Shown here: positions 36,475 through 45,120 of the stretch, piece after piece
Layout: every line of letters starts with the position of its first letter
How positions within the stretch are numbered: the stretch's first letter is position 1
Source of the DNA: Kitasatospora cinereorecta
GTDB lineage: Bacteria > Actinomycetota > Actinomycetes > Streptomycetales > Streptomycetaceae
Length of the DNA stretch: 64,000 nucleotides
NCBI RefSeq assembly: GCF_024172095.1
Contig: NZ_JAMZDX010000008.1
Coordinates: 248,001-312,000, forward strand
Direction: 5' to 3'
The notes under the pieces: generated by a model
The model's database searches: none
What the model was told of the DNA's origin: nothing
What the model saw: only the letters and a program-made list of their open reading frames with translations
Made by a program: the position numbers and the translations under genes

Positions 36475-36554
36475 TGCGGGTGGAGGGATTTGAACCCTCA
36501 GCCTTCCGCTTGTAATCAGAGACGGTTGCTCTGGACCGGTTGAGCTACACCCGC
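36475..36554 (-). tRNA. tRNA-like gene, anticodon arm irregular
   Basis: Read on the minus strand the gene begins GCGGGTGTAGCTCAACCGGT. The 7-bp acceptor stem (GCGGGTG/CACCCGC), the 4-bp D stem (GCTC/GAGC) and the 5-bp T stem (GAGGG/CCCTC) around TTCAAAT are perfect. The total is 80 nt with no encoded CCA. The segment between D and T arms is 5 nt longer than in a standard tRNA. The best anticodon stem (CCGTC with AGCGG, imperfect) leaves a 10-nt loop containing TGATTACA, so the anticodon cannot be read with confidence. It may be an accessory tRNA, a degenerate copy, or a tRNA-derived integration site. Confidence 0.6.
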
Positions 36555-36678
36555 AGAGCCCGAACTTGGACCGGCGGTTCGCCGGCACCAGAACGACGGG
36601 CACTCGGCCTGGTCGGCCGTGCGGCTTGATTCTGCTGCACGGACGACTAGGACGCACCAGGGTTTCGAGCCCGCCCTA

Positions 36679-36736
36679 CTCACATTGATGAGGATCTGCG
36701 AAAACGAGTCTGGCCGCGATTCCGTGAACGATCTTC
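36679..36736 (-). repeat. Left copy of a 58-bp inverted repeat flanking the STAND gene and IS
   Basis: Read on the minus strand this starts GAAGATCGTTCACGGAATCG and matches 42543-42600 (+ strand) at 45 of 58 positions. Both copies also read as protein (KIVHGIAARLVF and KIIHGIAARPKF), so they may be inverted remnants of one lost gene or insertion sequence rather than true element ends. Confidence 0.6.
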
Positions 36737-36910
36737 TGCTGGCCGTCGAGTGCCGGACTGGTTGCCCTGCCGTGGACGACCTCGATCCACGTCGCCGCAC
36801 GGCCCGTCGTGATCGTTCCTGGAGTCGCGGCCGGAACCGCTTCCGAGGGTCCTCATCACGGTGCGGGGACAGCCGCGTCGGTGTGCTCGCGGGCGCGGGC
36901 GGCGGCTGTT

Positions 36911-39900
36911 CTACCCCGTGCCGGGGTGGAAGCGGAAGTGGAACAGGCCGCTGTGGCTGCCGACGACGAGAGCGGTGTCGGAGGGTGTCCAGCAGCAGGC
37001 GGTCAGGTCGGTGTCGGTCTGCATCATGGCGGCGGGTTCCCACGTGGTGGTGTCCCAGATCCGCACCGACCCGTCGGAGCTGCCGGTGGCGAGCCAGGTG
37101 CCGTCGGGGGAGATCGCCACCGCGTTCACCCGGTCGGTGTGGCCGGTGAGGGTCGAGGTGCCGGTGGCCGGGCCCCAGATCCGCACCGACCCGTCGGAGC
37201 TGCCGGTGGCGAGCCAGGTGCCGTCGGGGGAGATCGCCACCGCGTTCACCCAGTCGGTGTGGCCGGTGAGGGGTTTGCCGACCTGGGTGCCGGTGGCGGT
37301 GCCCCAGATCCGCACCGTCCGGTCGTCGCCGCCGGTGGCGAGCAAGGTGCCGTCGGGGGAGATCGCCACCGCGTTCACCGTTTCGGTGTGGCCGGTGAGG
37401 GTCGTGGTCGGGGTGCCGGTGGCCGGGTCCCAGATCCGCACCGACCCGTCGAAGCTGGCGCCGGTGGCGAGCCAGGTGCCGTTGGGGGAGATCGCCACCG
37501 CGTTCACCGATCCGATGTGGCCGGTGTGGTCGGTGTGGGTGCCGGTGGCCGGGTCCCAGATCCGCACCGACCTGTCGTCGCCGCCGGTGGCGAGCCAAGT
37601 GCCGTCGGGGGAGATCGCCACCGCCCTCACCGTTTCGGTGTGGCCGGTGAGGGTCGTGGTCGGGGTGCCGGTGGCGGTGTCCCAGATCCGCACCGACCCG
37701 TCGTCGCCGCCGGTGGCGAGCCAGGCGCCGTCGGGGGAGATCGCCACCGCCCTCACCGTTTCGGTGTGGCCGGTGAGGGTCGTGGTCGGGGTGCCGGTGG
37801 CGGTGTCCCAGATCCGCACCGACCCGTCGTCGCCGCCGGTGGCGAGCCAGGCGCCGTCGGGGGAGAACGCCACCACCTCCACTGATCCGGTGTGGCCGGT
37901 GAGGACCGCGGTCGGGGTGCTGGTGGCGGTGTCCCAGATCCGCACCGACCCGTCGGAGCTGCCGGTGGCGAGCCAGGCGCCGTCGGGGGAGACCGCCACC
38001 GCGTACACCCATCCGGTGTGACCGGTGAGGACCGCGGTGGGGGTGCCGGTGGCCGGGTCCCAGATCCGCACCGACCCCTTGTTGTCGCCGGTGGCGAGCC
38101 GGGTGCCGTCGGGGGAGAACGCCACCGCGGGCACCCGGCCGGTGTGGCCGGTGAGGGTCGTGGTCGGGGTGCCGGTGGCGGTGTCCCAGATCCGCACCGA
38201 CCCGTCGTCGCCGCCGGTGGCGAGCCAGGCGCCGTCGGGGGAGAACGCCACCACCTCCACTGATCCGGTGTGGCCGGTGAGGACCGCGGTCGGGGTGCTG
38301 GTGGCGGTGTCCCAGATCCGCACCGACCCGTCGGAGCTGCCGGTGGCGAGCCAGGCGCCGTCGGGGGAGACCGCCACCGCGTACACCCATCCGGTGTGAC
38401 CGGTGAGGACCGCGGTGGGGGTGCCGGTGGCCGGGTCCCAGATCCGCACCGACCCCTTGTTGTCGCCGGTGGCGAGCCGGGTGCCGTCGGGGGAGAACGC
38501 CACCGCGGGCACCCGGCCGGTGTGGCCGGTGAGAGTCGTGGTCGGGGTGCCGGTGGCGGTGTCCCAGATCCGCACCGACCCGTCGTCGCCGCCGGTGGCG
38601 AGCCAGGCACCGTCGGGGGAGATCGCCACCGCGGCCACCCGGCCGGTGTGGGTCGTGGTCGGGGTGCCGGTGGCGGTGTCCCAGATTCGCACTGACCCGT
38701 CGTTGCTGCCGGTGGCGAGCCAGGCGCCGTCGGGGGAGAACGCCACCACCTCCACTGATCCGGTGTGGCTGGTGAGGACCGCGGTGGGGGTGCCGGTGGC
38801 GGTGTCCCAGATCCGTAGCGTCCCGTCGGTGCCGGTGGTGGCGAGCCGGGTGCCGTCGGGGGAGACCGCCACCGCGTACACCCATCCGGTGTGACCGGTG
38901 AGGACCGCGGTGGGGGTGCCGGTGGCGGTGTCCCAGATTCGCACTGACCCGTCGTTGCTGCCGGTGGCGAGCCAGGTCCCGTCGGGGGAGACCGCCACCG
39001 CGGCCACCCGGCCGGTGTGGCCGGTCAGTGTACGGCGGAGGGCCGGTGGCGGTTGGTCGGGCAGCGGCAGGTGGTTGACGAGTCGGGACCGGGTGCGCCG
39101 TGCGGCGTGCGCGACCGCCTGGTTGTGCCAGCGGGGGAGGTCCGTGAGGCGGCTGATGAGGACGTCGGTGAGGGAATGTGCCGGTTGGGTGGGTTGGAGG
39201 AGGTGGGCGGTGCGGGCGAGGTCGGCGGCGCGTTCGATCGCGTCGGGAGTGCCGATGAGAGTGAGGTCGGCGATGGGGGCATTGGGGCCGCGCTGGTGCA
39301 GGCGGCGCTCGATCCAGCGCAGGTCGCCCGCGAGGGCCTCGGCCTCGCCGGCCAGGTCGGCGGCGAGGAGGTGCGCGACGGCGTGGTCGAGCACGTACTC
39401 CTCCGGCGCCTCCCACCAGGCGTGCTGCGGGGCGGGTTCGCCGGGCACCAGGGGACCGGCGGCAGGCAGGCCGCGGGCGGCAGCGCTGGTCAGGGCGTGG
39501 TGGGTGCGGGTGAGGCGTTCGGGGCCGAGGGTGCGGCGGAGGTAGTCGCGCAGGACGTCGTGGAGGCTGTACCGGCCGCCGCTGCCGGGCTCCGCGGTCA
39601 GCAGGGACAGGTCGACGAGTTCGGTCAGCAGGTCCAGCGCCTGACCTGCTGTCAGGCCGGCGGTGGTGTGCCACAGGCCGTTGACGAGGGTGCGGGGGAA
39701 GGCGGTGTCCTCCGCGAACACCCCGAGCTCCAGGAAGCGTTCGCGGCCCGCCTCACCGAGCCACTCCAGCGCGGCCTCGATCGTCGCGGCCACCGCCTTC
39801 TCCCGTTGCGTACTGTCCGCGGGGTCGGCGGGTCGCTTGCTGTCGCCCGTGGTCGGGCCTGCCTCCCGCAGCCGCTCCAGCACAAAGCGGGCGGCGTCCT

Positions 39901-40894
39901 CGGGCGGGAGCCCGGCGCGCAGGTACCCGACCATGAGCCGGTTGACCAGGCGCAGCAGCAGCGGCCATCCTCCGGCCGCCGCCAGGAGCTCGCCCGTCAG
40001 GGCGTCGGGCAGCCGGTGGTGGGGCAGGTCGGCGAGGAGGACCTGCCGGGCTTCCGGGCCGGTCATGCGGTCGACGCGTATGAGGCGGGCGTCGGTGTCG
40101 TCCAGGGTGCTGGGGCGGCGGGTGGTGACCAGCCGCACGCAGTTCGGCGCGCCGTGCAGGAAGGGCCGCAGCTGCTCGCTCTCCCACACGTCGTCGATCA
40201 TCAGCAGCACCTGCGGGAGCTGCTCCAGAATGCGGCCGAGGTGGGTGCCCGCTGCCTCCGGGGTGTGGAAGGAGAGCCCCCGCTCGCCGAGTTCCTCGAT
40301 CACCTTGATCACCTTCCCGGTGATCTGCTCGGGGGTGCGGGTGTCACGGCCGACGGTGACGGTGTAGACCCGGCGGTGGAAGTGCTCGCGCACGCGCGGG
40401 TCGGCGCACACCTGGCGGGCCAGGCGCGTCTTGCCGAAGCCGCCCGCGCCGTGCAGGGACGTGGTCAGGGCGACCGCGGAACCGGCAGCGGCCAGGACCG
40501 CGGCGACGGCCTCGCCGAGCTCGGTGCGCTCCACCAGCCATGGCTCCACCACCGGTGCGGGCGGCGGCGGCACATCGCCCGGCGCGGGCACCGGCGCCCC
40601 CCGATGGACGACGGTGGTGTTGTAGTTCACTGTGTCGATCCGGAGCGCGGCAAACGCACCGGCACCGGAGGCGGTGACAGAGGCGTCCCGGCCGATCACG
40701 ACACCCGGGTCGGCCGTGGGACCGGCGGGGTACGCGGTCCGCTCCGCGGGCGTGCGCTCCTCGCCGGAGCCGACCCGATGCACCGCCTGTCCCGGAACGG
40801 GTCCGGCCTTGCGCCCCGCCCATTCGCCCACGCGACCTCCTCGAAAGTACCGCACGACGCTGCCGACAGTACCGACAACCAGGCCCGCCAGCAC
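36911..40894 (-). CDS. STAND-type NB-ARC ATPase with about 16 WD40 repeats
   Basis: The protein has 1,327 residues from the GTG at 40894; a GTG at 40831 behind GAGGAGG is an alternative. Residues about 105-420 form an NB-ARC ATPase: Walker A LHGAGGFGKTRLARQ, Walker B VLLMIDDVWESEQL, VRLVTTRRPS, GGWPLLLRLVNRLM and an MHD-like YSLHDVLRDYL. A helical region follows. From about residue 620 there are 16 clear WD40 units (VAISPDGTWLATGSSDGSVR, IWDTATGTPTAVL) and a degenerate last one. No catalytic effector domain is visible at the N-terminus, only a hydrophobic stretch and a linker. Such proteins usually act as ligand-triggered oligomerising switches in signalling or defence. An immune-type role is inferred. 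Confidence 0.9.
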   Translation of the reverse strand: MLAGLVVGTVGSVVRYFRGGRVGEWAGRKAGPVPGQAVHRVGSGEERTPAERTAYPAGPTADPGVVIGRDASVTASGAGAFAALRIDTVNYNTTVVHRGAPVPAPGDVPPPPAPVVEPWLVERTELGEAVAAVLAAAGSAVALTTSLHGAGGFGKTRLARQVCADPRVREHFHRRVYTVTVGRDTRTPEQITGKVIKVIEELGERGLSFHTPEAAGTHLGRILEQLPQVLLMIDDVWESEQLRPFLHGAPNCVRLVTTRRPSTLDDTDARLIRVDRMTGPEARQVLLADLPHHRLPDALTGELLAAAGGWPLLLRLVNRLMVGYLRAGLPPEDAARFVLERLREAGPTTGDSKRPADPADSTQREKAVAATIEAALEWLGEAGRERFLELGVFAEDTAFPRTLVNGLWHTTAGLTAGQALDLLTELVDLSLLTAEPGSGGRYSLHDVLRDYLRRTLGPERLTRTHHALTSAAARGLPAAGPLVPGEPAPQHAWWEAPEEYVLDHAVAHLLAADLAGEAEALAGDLRWIERRLHQRGPNAPIADLTLIGTPDAIERAADLARTAHLLQPTQPAHSLTDVLISRLTDLPRWHNQAVAHAARRTRSRLVNHLPLPDQPPPALRRTLTGHTGRVAAVAVSPDGTWLATGSNDGSVRIWDTATGTPTAVLTGHTGWVYAVAVSPDGTRLATTGTDGTLRIWDTATGTPTAVLTSHTGSVEVVAFSPDGAWLATGSNDGSVRIWDTATGTPTTTHTGRVAAVAISPDGAWLATGGDDGSVRIWDTATGTPTTTLTGHTGRVPAVAFSPDGTRLATGDNKGSVRIWDPATGTPTAVLTGHTGWVYAVAVSPDGAWLATGSSDGSVRIWDTATSTPTAVLTGHTGSVEVVAFSPDGAWLATGGDDGSVRIWDTATGTPTTTLTGHTGRVPAVAFSPDGTRLATGDNKGSVRIWDPATGTPTAVLTGHTGWVYAVAVSPDGAWLATGSSDGSVRIWDTATSTPTAVLTGHTGSVEVVAFSPDGAWLATGGDDGSVRIWDTATGTPTTTLTGHTETVRAVAISPDGAWLATGGDDGSVRIWDTATGTPTTTLTGHTETVRAVAISPDGTWLATGGDDRSVRIWDPATGTHTDHTGHIGSVNAVAISPNGTWLATGASFDGSVRIWDPATGTPTTTLTGHTETVNAVAISPDGTLLATGGDDRTVRIWGTATGTQVGKPLTGHTDWVNAVAISPDGTWLATGSSDGSVRIWGPATGTSTLTGHTDRVNAVAISPDGTWLATGSSDGSVRIWDTTTWEPAAMMQTDTDLTACCWTPSDTALVVGSHSGLFHFRFHPGTG
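37764..38519. repeat. 378-bp tandem duplication within the WD40 coding region
   Basis: Two consecutive 378-bp units, each encoding three WD40 blades, appear identical by eye at an offset of exactly 378 bases. The first clear difference is just beyond the second unit. This indicates very recent blade-number change, or an assembly-sensitive repeat. Confidence 0.8.
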
Positions 40895-40943
40895 AGTAGT
40901 TGAGGCATCGTCAAGACATCCGTCCGGCGGTCGTGCCCCATGA

Positions 40944-42286
40944 AGTGGTGTAGTGGTCGTGCGCCAACAGTCATGAAGTGAGCGGGAGTTCGTCGCGGCC
41001 GGGGTTGGCGGGGTAGATCTTCTCCATGCTGGCCTCGGGCAGGTAGCGGCGAGGGAACGCGATCCATTCGTCGTGCATCTCGAACAGCACGGCGGTGACC
41101 AGCCGCAGGAGCGCGTCGTCGTTCGGGAAGACCTGGACGACGTCGGTGCGACGCTTGATCTCGCGGTTGATCCGCTCCAGCGGATTGGTGGACTGGATCT
41201 TCTTCCAATGTCGCTCGGGGAAGGCCGCGAAGGCGGTCAGGTCGTCCTTGGCCTCCAGCAGCATCTGGCTGACCTTGGGGAACTGCTTGCCGAGCATCTC
41301 GGCGACGGTGTCCAGCTGGGCCCGGACCGCGGCTTCGGCGGGTTGGGCGAAGATCGTCCGGATGGTCGCGGCGACCATCTCGCCGGCCTCCTTCGGGATC
41401 ACCGTGAAGACGTTCCGCAGGAAGTGGACGCGACAGCGCTGGTAGGCCGCGCCGAGCATGACCTTGCGGATCGCCTTGACCAGACCGCTGTGGTGGTCGC
41501 CGATGACCAGGCGGACCCCGGTCAGGCCACGCTCGCGCAGGGAGCGCAGGAACTCGGCCCAGAACACCTCGGTCTCGCTGTCGCCGACCATCAGCCCGAG
41601 CACCTCGCGGCCGCCGTCCTCGGTGATCCCGGTCGCGACGACCACGGCCCGGGAGACGATCTGGTGGTTCACCCGCGCCTTGCAGTAGGTCGCGTCGAGG
41701 TAGACGTAAGGGAAGCGGGTGTGGCCCAGCGGCCGGTCGCGGAAGGCGGTGAGCTGTTCGTCCAGGTCCGCGCAGATCCGGGAGACCTCACTCTTGGAGA
41801 TCCCGGTGTCCGCGCCCAGGGCCTTGACAAGGTCGTCGACCGAGCGGGTCGACACGCCCAGGACGTAGGCCTCCATGATGACCGCGTAGAGGGCCTGGTC
41901 GATCCGGCGTCGGCGCTCGAGCAGACTGGGGAAGAAGCTGCCGGTGCGGACCTTGGGGATGGCCAGCTCCAGGTCGCCGGCCTGCGTGGTCAGGGTCTTG
42001 TCGCGGTGGCCGTTGCGCCACGTGGTGCGGGCCTCGGTGTGCTCGCCGGGTTCAGCGCCGATCCGGGCGGTCGCCTCGGCCTCGATCAGTTCCTGAAGCA
42101 TCCGCTGGGCGACAGCCCTGATCAACTCGATTCCATCCGCCGTACGCAGTGACTCCATGAGGCGGAGTAGGTCAGACTGGGACAAGGCCATCGCGCACCT
42201 CTCACTCAACGAGCCTTCCTACTCGGAGAGTTGCGCGATGGCTCCTTCATGACCAGGGGTTACACCAAGATCCCTGCTACACCACT
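40944..42286 (-). mobile_element. IS256-family insertion sequence
   Basis: Both ends share AGTGGTGTAG: direct at 40944-40953 and as CTACACCACT at 42277-42286. A second matched word, GTCATGAAG/CTTCATGAC, lies further in. One transposase fills the interior. No adjacent 8-9 bp duplication is obvious, but CATCCGTCCGGC occurs just outside each end (40917-40928 and 42298-42309). Confidence 0.8.
40971..42209 (-). CDS. IS256-family DDE transposase
   Basis: The protein has up to 412 residues; MALSQSDLL at 42191 is an alternative start. Catalytic residues are recognisable: Asp in YVYLDATYCKARVNHQ, Asp in VRLVIGDHHSGLVKAI, and Glu in NPLERINREIKRRTDVVQVF. The CRVHFLRNVF motif (C/DxxxH) of the family lies between the second Asp and the Glu. 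The frame is intact, so the element may be active. It lies just upstream of the STAND gene start and may affect its promoter. Confidence 0.95.
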   Translation of the reverse strand: MSERCAMALSQSDLLRLMESLRTADGIELIRAVAQRMLQELIEAEATARIGAEPGEHTEARTTWRNGHRDKTLTTQAGDLELAIPKVRTGSFFPSLLERRRRIDQALYAVIMEAYVLGVSTRSVDDLVKALGADTGISKSEVSRICADLDEQLTAFRDRPLGHTRFPYVYLDATYCKARVNHQIVSRAVVVATGITEDGGREVLGLMVGDSETEVFWAEFLRSLRERGLTGVRLVIGDHHSGLVKAIRKVMLGAAYQRCRVHFLRNVFTVIPKEAGEMVAATIRTIFAQPAEAAVRAQLDTVAEMLGKQFPKVSQMLLEAKDDLTAFAAFPERHWKKIQSTNPLERINREIKRRTDVVQVFPNDDALLRLVTAVLFEMHDEWIAFPRRYLPEASMEKIYPANPGRDELPLTS

Positions 42287-42542
42287 CGGCGGGACGCCAT
42301 CCGTCCGGCTCCGGATCCTGCCGGTCGGACGTCCTGCCGTGACAGCCCCTCCACCGGCCGCTTCTCCCCCGGCCACGGGGGCCGGGCCGGTGGAGTCCCC
42401 GCACGGCGTGCACCGGCGCCGCCGAGGGGCTCGCGGACGACCGGCCCGGCTGCGATTCCGTGCACGGTCACGATGTGCTGAGCGCGGATGCGGTCGACGC
42501 GCTCCACGACAAGGCCACCCGCCGGGTGCCCGGCGCCGGGTG

Positions 42543-42600
42543 GAAGATCATTCACGGAATCGCGGCCAGACCCAAATTCAAAGAGCCCTATCAACATCAG
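42543..42600 (+). repeat. Right copy of the 58-bp inverted repeat
   Basis: Begins GAAGATCATTCACGGAATCG; matches the copy at 36679-36736 in opposite orientation at 45 of 58 positions. The pair brackets the STAND gene and the IS256 element. Confidence 0.6.
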
Positions 42601-43012
42601 GAACCCGGTTGCCCCAGCGCACTCCGCGGCCAGGATAGGTGCGCGAGGGGCCGCAGTCCCACCAGAGGCGCCACGAGTGCCGGTCCGTCAGTGGGGCGGG
42701 GCCACGGGTTGTCATACCCCACCGGACCGGGCCTCTCGGGGCGAAGGATCTCTCGGGCACAGCGCCGCAGTCCCGTCTCGCCGGATCGGCCGGCGGCGGC
42801 CATCCAGGGCAGGGCTTCCACGGCACGCCGACAGCTGCGGCAACTCGGTGCGGGCGGCTACAGGGTTGCCGCCCGCGGTCGTGCTCGCCTCCCGGACCGA
42901 CAGGCTGTGGCGGCGGCGGGCCGGCCCGCCGCATGACCACTCGGTAGGCGGATTGACACGCTCCGCAACTTTCTTCTCGTCGCGGCTAAACGAAACCCGC
43001 CCCGACCCGGAA

Positions 43013-43035
43013 GGCTGTCACTTGAAGTCACAGCC
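43013..43035. promoter_or_regulatory. Palindrome upstream of the first sigma cassette
   Basis: GGCTGTCACTTGAAGTCACAGCC pairs over 10 of 11 arm positions. It contains ACTTGAAGTCAC; the palindrome cluster upstream of the second cassette (52014-52039) contains ACTTGCGTCAC. A shared regulator is possible but unproven. Confidence 0.35.
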
Positions 43036-43215
43036 CCCACACGGAACGACAGCGCCAAGTACGAGAGGCCCCGCAGTGAGCACCTTCATCCGCCCAGTCC
43101 GCCCAAGCCGCCAACAGCCCGCGCCGATGGCCGGCCAGGACTGGGTTCGGCCCGCCGCCGACCACCCCGGCTCTGCCGAGCGCCACCGCGCCGCATCCGA
43201 CCCGGCGGCCACCGC

Positions 43216-43788
43216 GTGAACCACGACGGCCGCGACGGCGACCAGGAACCCGGCGACCACCAGCCGCTGGTGTCCATAGCGTTCGACGCCTTCTTCGAGC
43301 AGTACCACCAGCGCTACCTCGACTACGCCCGCGCGCAGCTCACCCTCAGCGAGCCGGAGCAGATCCAGGATCTGGTCGAGGACGTCTTCGCCGACCTCGG
43401 CGCCAAATGGGACCAGGTCCTCACCCGCTCCCACCCCGTCGGCTACGCCTGGGGACTGCTGCGCTTCATGGTGGAGACCGAGCGCCGCCAGCGCGGCGAA
43501 GTTCTCATGCTGATCGAGAAGACGCTCTTCATGAACGCCGCCAACCGCGCCACCCGCCCCGTCTTCGAAGCTCTGGAAGACGGCCTCGGGATCTACCACG
43601 CCATCAGCCGCCTGCCCGAGCGCCAGTACGACGCGCTGCTGTTCACCCGCTTCCTGGAGTACAGCACCGCCGACACCGCAGCCGTGATGGGCATCAACCC
43701 GGGCACCGTCCGCGTGCTCGTCCACCAGGCCCACAGCAAGCTCCGCAAGCTCACGCTGCTCGCCGTCTCCGAATCCGACGAGGAGTAG
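43216..43788 (+). CDS. ECF-like RNA polymerase sigma factor, cassette copy 1
   Basis: The GTG start at 43216 gives 190 residues. Region 2-like sequence FDAFFEQYHQRYLDYARAQL, then QIQDLVEDVFADLGAKWDQV and SHPVGYAWGLLRFMVE. Region 4-like sequence AISRLPERQYDALLFTRFLE with TAAVMGINPGTVRVLVHQAH and SKLRKL, a standard helix-turn-helix. It is followed 5 bp later by a TPR-like protein and then a small membrane protein. The same three-gene order recurs at 52391-54139. No anti-sigma factor of a known type is seen; the TPR-like neighbour could fill that role. Confidence 0.8.
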   Translation: MNHDGRDGDQEPGDHQPLVSIAFDAFFEQYHQRYLDYARAQLTLSEPEQIQDLVEDVFADLGAKWDQVLTRSHPVGYAWGLLRFMVETERRQRGEVLMLIEKTLFMNAANRATRPVFEALEDGLGIYHAISRLPERQYDALLFTRFLEYSTADTAAVMGINPGTVRVLVHQAHSKLRKLTLLAVSESDEE

Positions 43789-43793
43789 AACCG

Positions 43794-44531
43794 GTGCACA
43801 CCGAACTCGACCACCTGGCCTACGCCGCCGCCCCCTACGCCCACTTCACCGGCTACGACCCGCAGGCCGGCCGCCGCCGCATCGCCGCGAAGATCGCCGC
43901 CCTCAAGCAGCAGCAGGCCGCCCCCCGACGGGACGACCCCCGCCCGGCCCGCCCCGAGTCCGACGGCCGGGCCCTCACCTTCCAGCAACACGCCGAGCGT
44001 GACCTGCGCACCCTCGCCACCTGCATCATCAACGACGACGACGCCCCCGACCACCTCCACGGACTGATCGTCACCTCCCGCGACATCGAGCCCAAGGGCG
44101 GCCTCGTCTTCGCCGCCCTCCTCTACCTCAGCGGACACCCCCGCCACGCCCAGTTCTGGTTCCAGTTCGCCGCCGGCTCCGGCGAGAGCAACGCCGCCTA
44201 CGCCCTCTTCCTCCACCATGCCGCCCTCGGCGAACTGCGCGACGCGGAGCACTGGTACCACGAGACCGCCCAGCTCATGGATGAGGCGGACCCCTCCCTC
44301 CCCGCCATGCCACCCCCGCCCAGCATCCCGCGGCTCGACCTCTACCTCTTCAACATCCCCTGGCACAGCCAGCACCTGCCCGACGACACCACCGACCTCG
44401 CCCGGCCCGACCCCAAGCTGCGCAGCACGGTGGACGACCTCGACACCGTGCGCGAGGACGACCGCTTCGGCGTCTTCGTCCTGCCCACCGAGACCATCGC
44501 CGAGCAGCTGCACGACCTCGTCTGCCAGTAG
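43794..44531 (+). CDS. TPR/Sel1-like partner protein, cassette copy 1
   Basis: The GTG at 43794 gives 245 residues. After a variable N-terminus the core reads GGLVFAALLYLSGHPRHAQF, WFQFAAGSGESNAAYALFLH and ALGELRDAEHWYHETAQLMD, which look like two helical hairpin repeats of the Sel1/TPR type. The C-terminal 70 residues are acidic and Pro-rich. The homologue in cassette 2 (53025-53897) keeps the same core (LYVAGHPASAAFWWRIAAMA, then ALYLQHLQRGEMREAKWWFH). Its position right after a sigma factor suggests a regulator or co-factor of that sigma factor. Confidence 0.75.
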   Translation: MHTELDHLAYAAAPYAHFTGYDPQAGRRRIAAKIAALKQQQAAPRRDDPRPARPESDGRALTFQQHAERDLRTLATCIINDDDAPDHLHGLIVTSRDIEPKGGLVFAALLYLSGHPRHAQFWFQFAAGSGESNAAYALFLHHAALGELRDAEHWYHETAQLMDEADPSLPAMPPPPSIPRLDLYLFNIPWHSQHLPDDTTDLARPDPKLRSTVDDLDTVREDDRFGVFVLPTETIAEQLHDLVCQ

Positions 44532-44559
44532 CACCACGCCAACCACCAGGAGACCCGCC

Positions 44560-44727
44560 GTGTCGCCCGTCCTGCACAACGCCGCACTCATCACCGCCGC
44601 CAGCACCGCCTGGTACACCCTGGCAATCACCATCGCCGCCGTCACCGCGGTCGCCGCCCGCACCGCCGACCGCCGCCGGGACGCCCGAGAGGTCCTCAAG
44701 GTCCTCGTCCGACGCAACGCCCGGTAG
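44560..44727 (+). CDS. Small membrane protein, cassette copy 1
   Basis: The GTG start at 44560 gives 55 residues. One hydrophobic helix, ALITAASTAWYTLAITIAAV with TAVAAR, is followed by the basic tail RTADRRRDAREVLKVLVRRN. The paralogue at 53966-54139 has the same helix-plus-RRRDAR pattern, which confirms that this short frame is real. Function unknown; it may tether a cassette component to the membrane. Confidence 0.75.
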   Translation: MSPVLHNAALITAASTAWYTLAITIAAVTAVAARTADRRRDAREVLKVLVRRNAR

Positions 44728-44818
44728 GCTTCGGCCTCGCCGAACCGCAACAGGCCAGGACCTTGAGGGCCGCGGTCCGGGACGGCGGCGCCGCCCGGCC
44801 GCACCCTGCAACGGAGGA

Positions 44819-44849
44819 GGCCGACACCCCAGGGCGGGGTGCCGGCCTT
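44819..44849 (+). terminator. Hairpin terminator after sigma cassette 1
   Basis: GGCCGACACCCC, 5-base loop, GGGGTGCCGGCC, then TT: a 12-bp stem with one mismatch. The sequence just downstream (CCAGTGCCTTCTCAGGG) recurs after the hairpins at 49411 and 57121. Confidence 0.75.
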
Positions 44850-45120
44850 CCAGTGCCTTCTCAGGGCCCGGCAGCGTACCGCCGGAAACGGCACCACTGG
44901 CGCCCAGCATCGCCGCACCAGGACCTCCAGCAAGTTGAACCGACCGTCCGGGCTTCGGCCGCGCCGGGACGGCGCGGCCGGCGAGCTGTCCCAGCGCCGC
45001 TGGACGGCGTTCAAGTTCAGGACCCGGCTGCACCGCGCCGGAGGGTGAAGCCGGCCGGGCTGCGCATGCTGAGCCGGTGGGGGACCGTTCGCGGGCTGCC
45101 GCCCGTTCCGGTAGTCCGAG
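44850..45120. other. Short intergenic region with a copy of the shared flank sequence
   Basis: The first 35 bases (CAGTGCCTTCTCAGGGCCCG, then GCAGCGTACCGCCGG) match the flanks at 49435-49475 and 57145-57183. The remainder shows no gene. Confidence 0.5.

Larger units (their letters stand above)
42287..43215. other. Intergenic region with repeat remnants, no intact gene
   Basis: Contains the right copy of the 58-bp repeat (42543-42600) and, at 42449-42471, a partial inverted copy of its core (GCGATTCCGTGCACGG). The coding-like text GHDVLSADAVDALHDKATRR leading into KIIHGIAAR suggests a lost gene or IS. Other frames carry no motif. The last 200 bp should hold the promoter of the sigma-factor cassette. 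Confidence 0.45.

Noticed and set aside
36911..39030. Tandem repeats as a non-coding satellite
   Set aside because: The period and sequence match WD40 blades in an intact frame, so they are protein-coding repeats.
36516..39674. 1,052-codon leftward frame with HRHRHP repeats
   Set aside because: Shadow of the WD40 blades in the STAND gene, which is in the neighbouring frame with clear NB-ARC motifs.
42597..42821. 74-codon leftward frame resembling a small protein
   Set aside because: No start with a ribosome site, no motif, and it lies among repeat relics; support is too weak.
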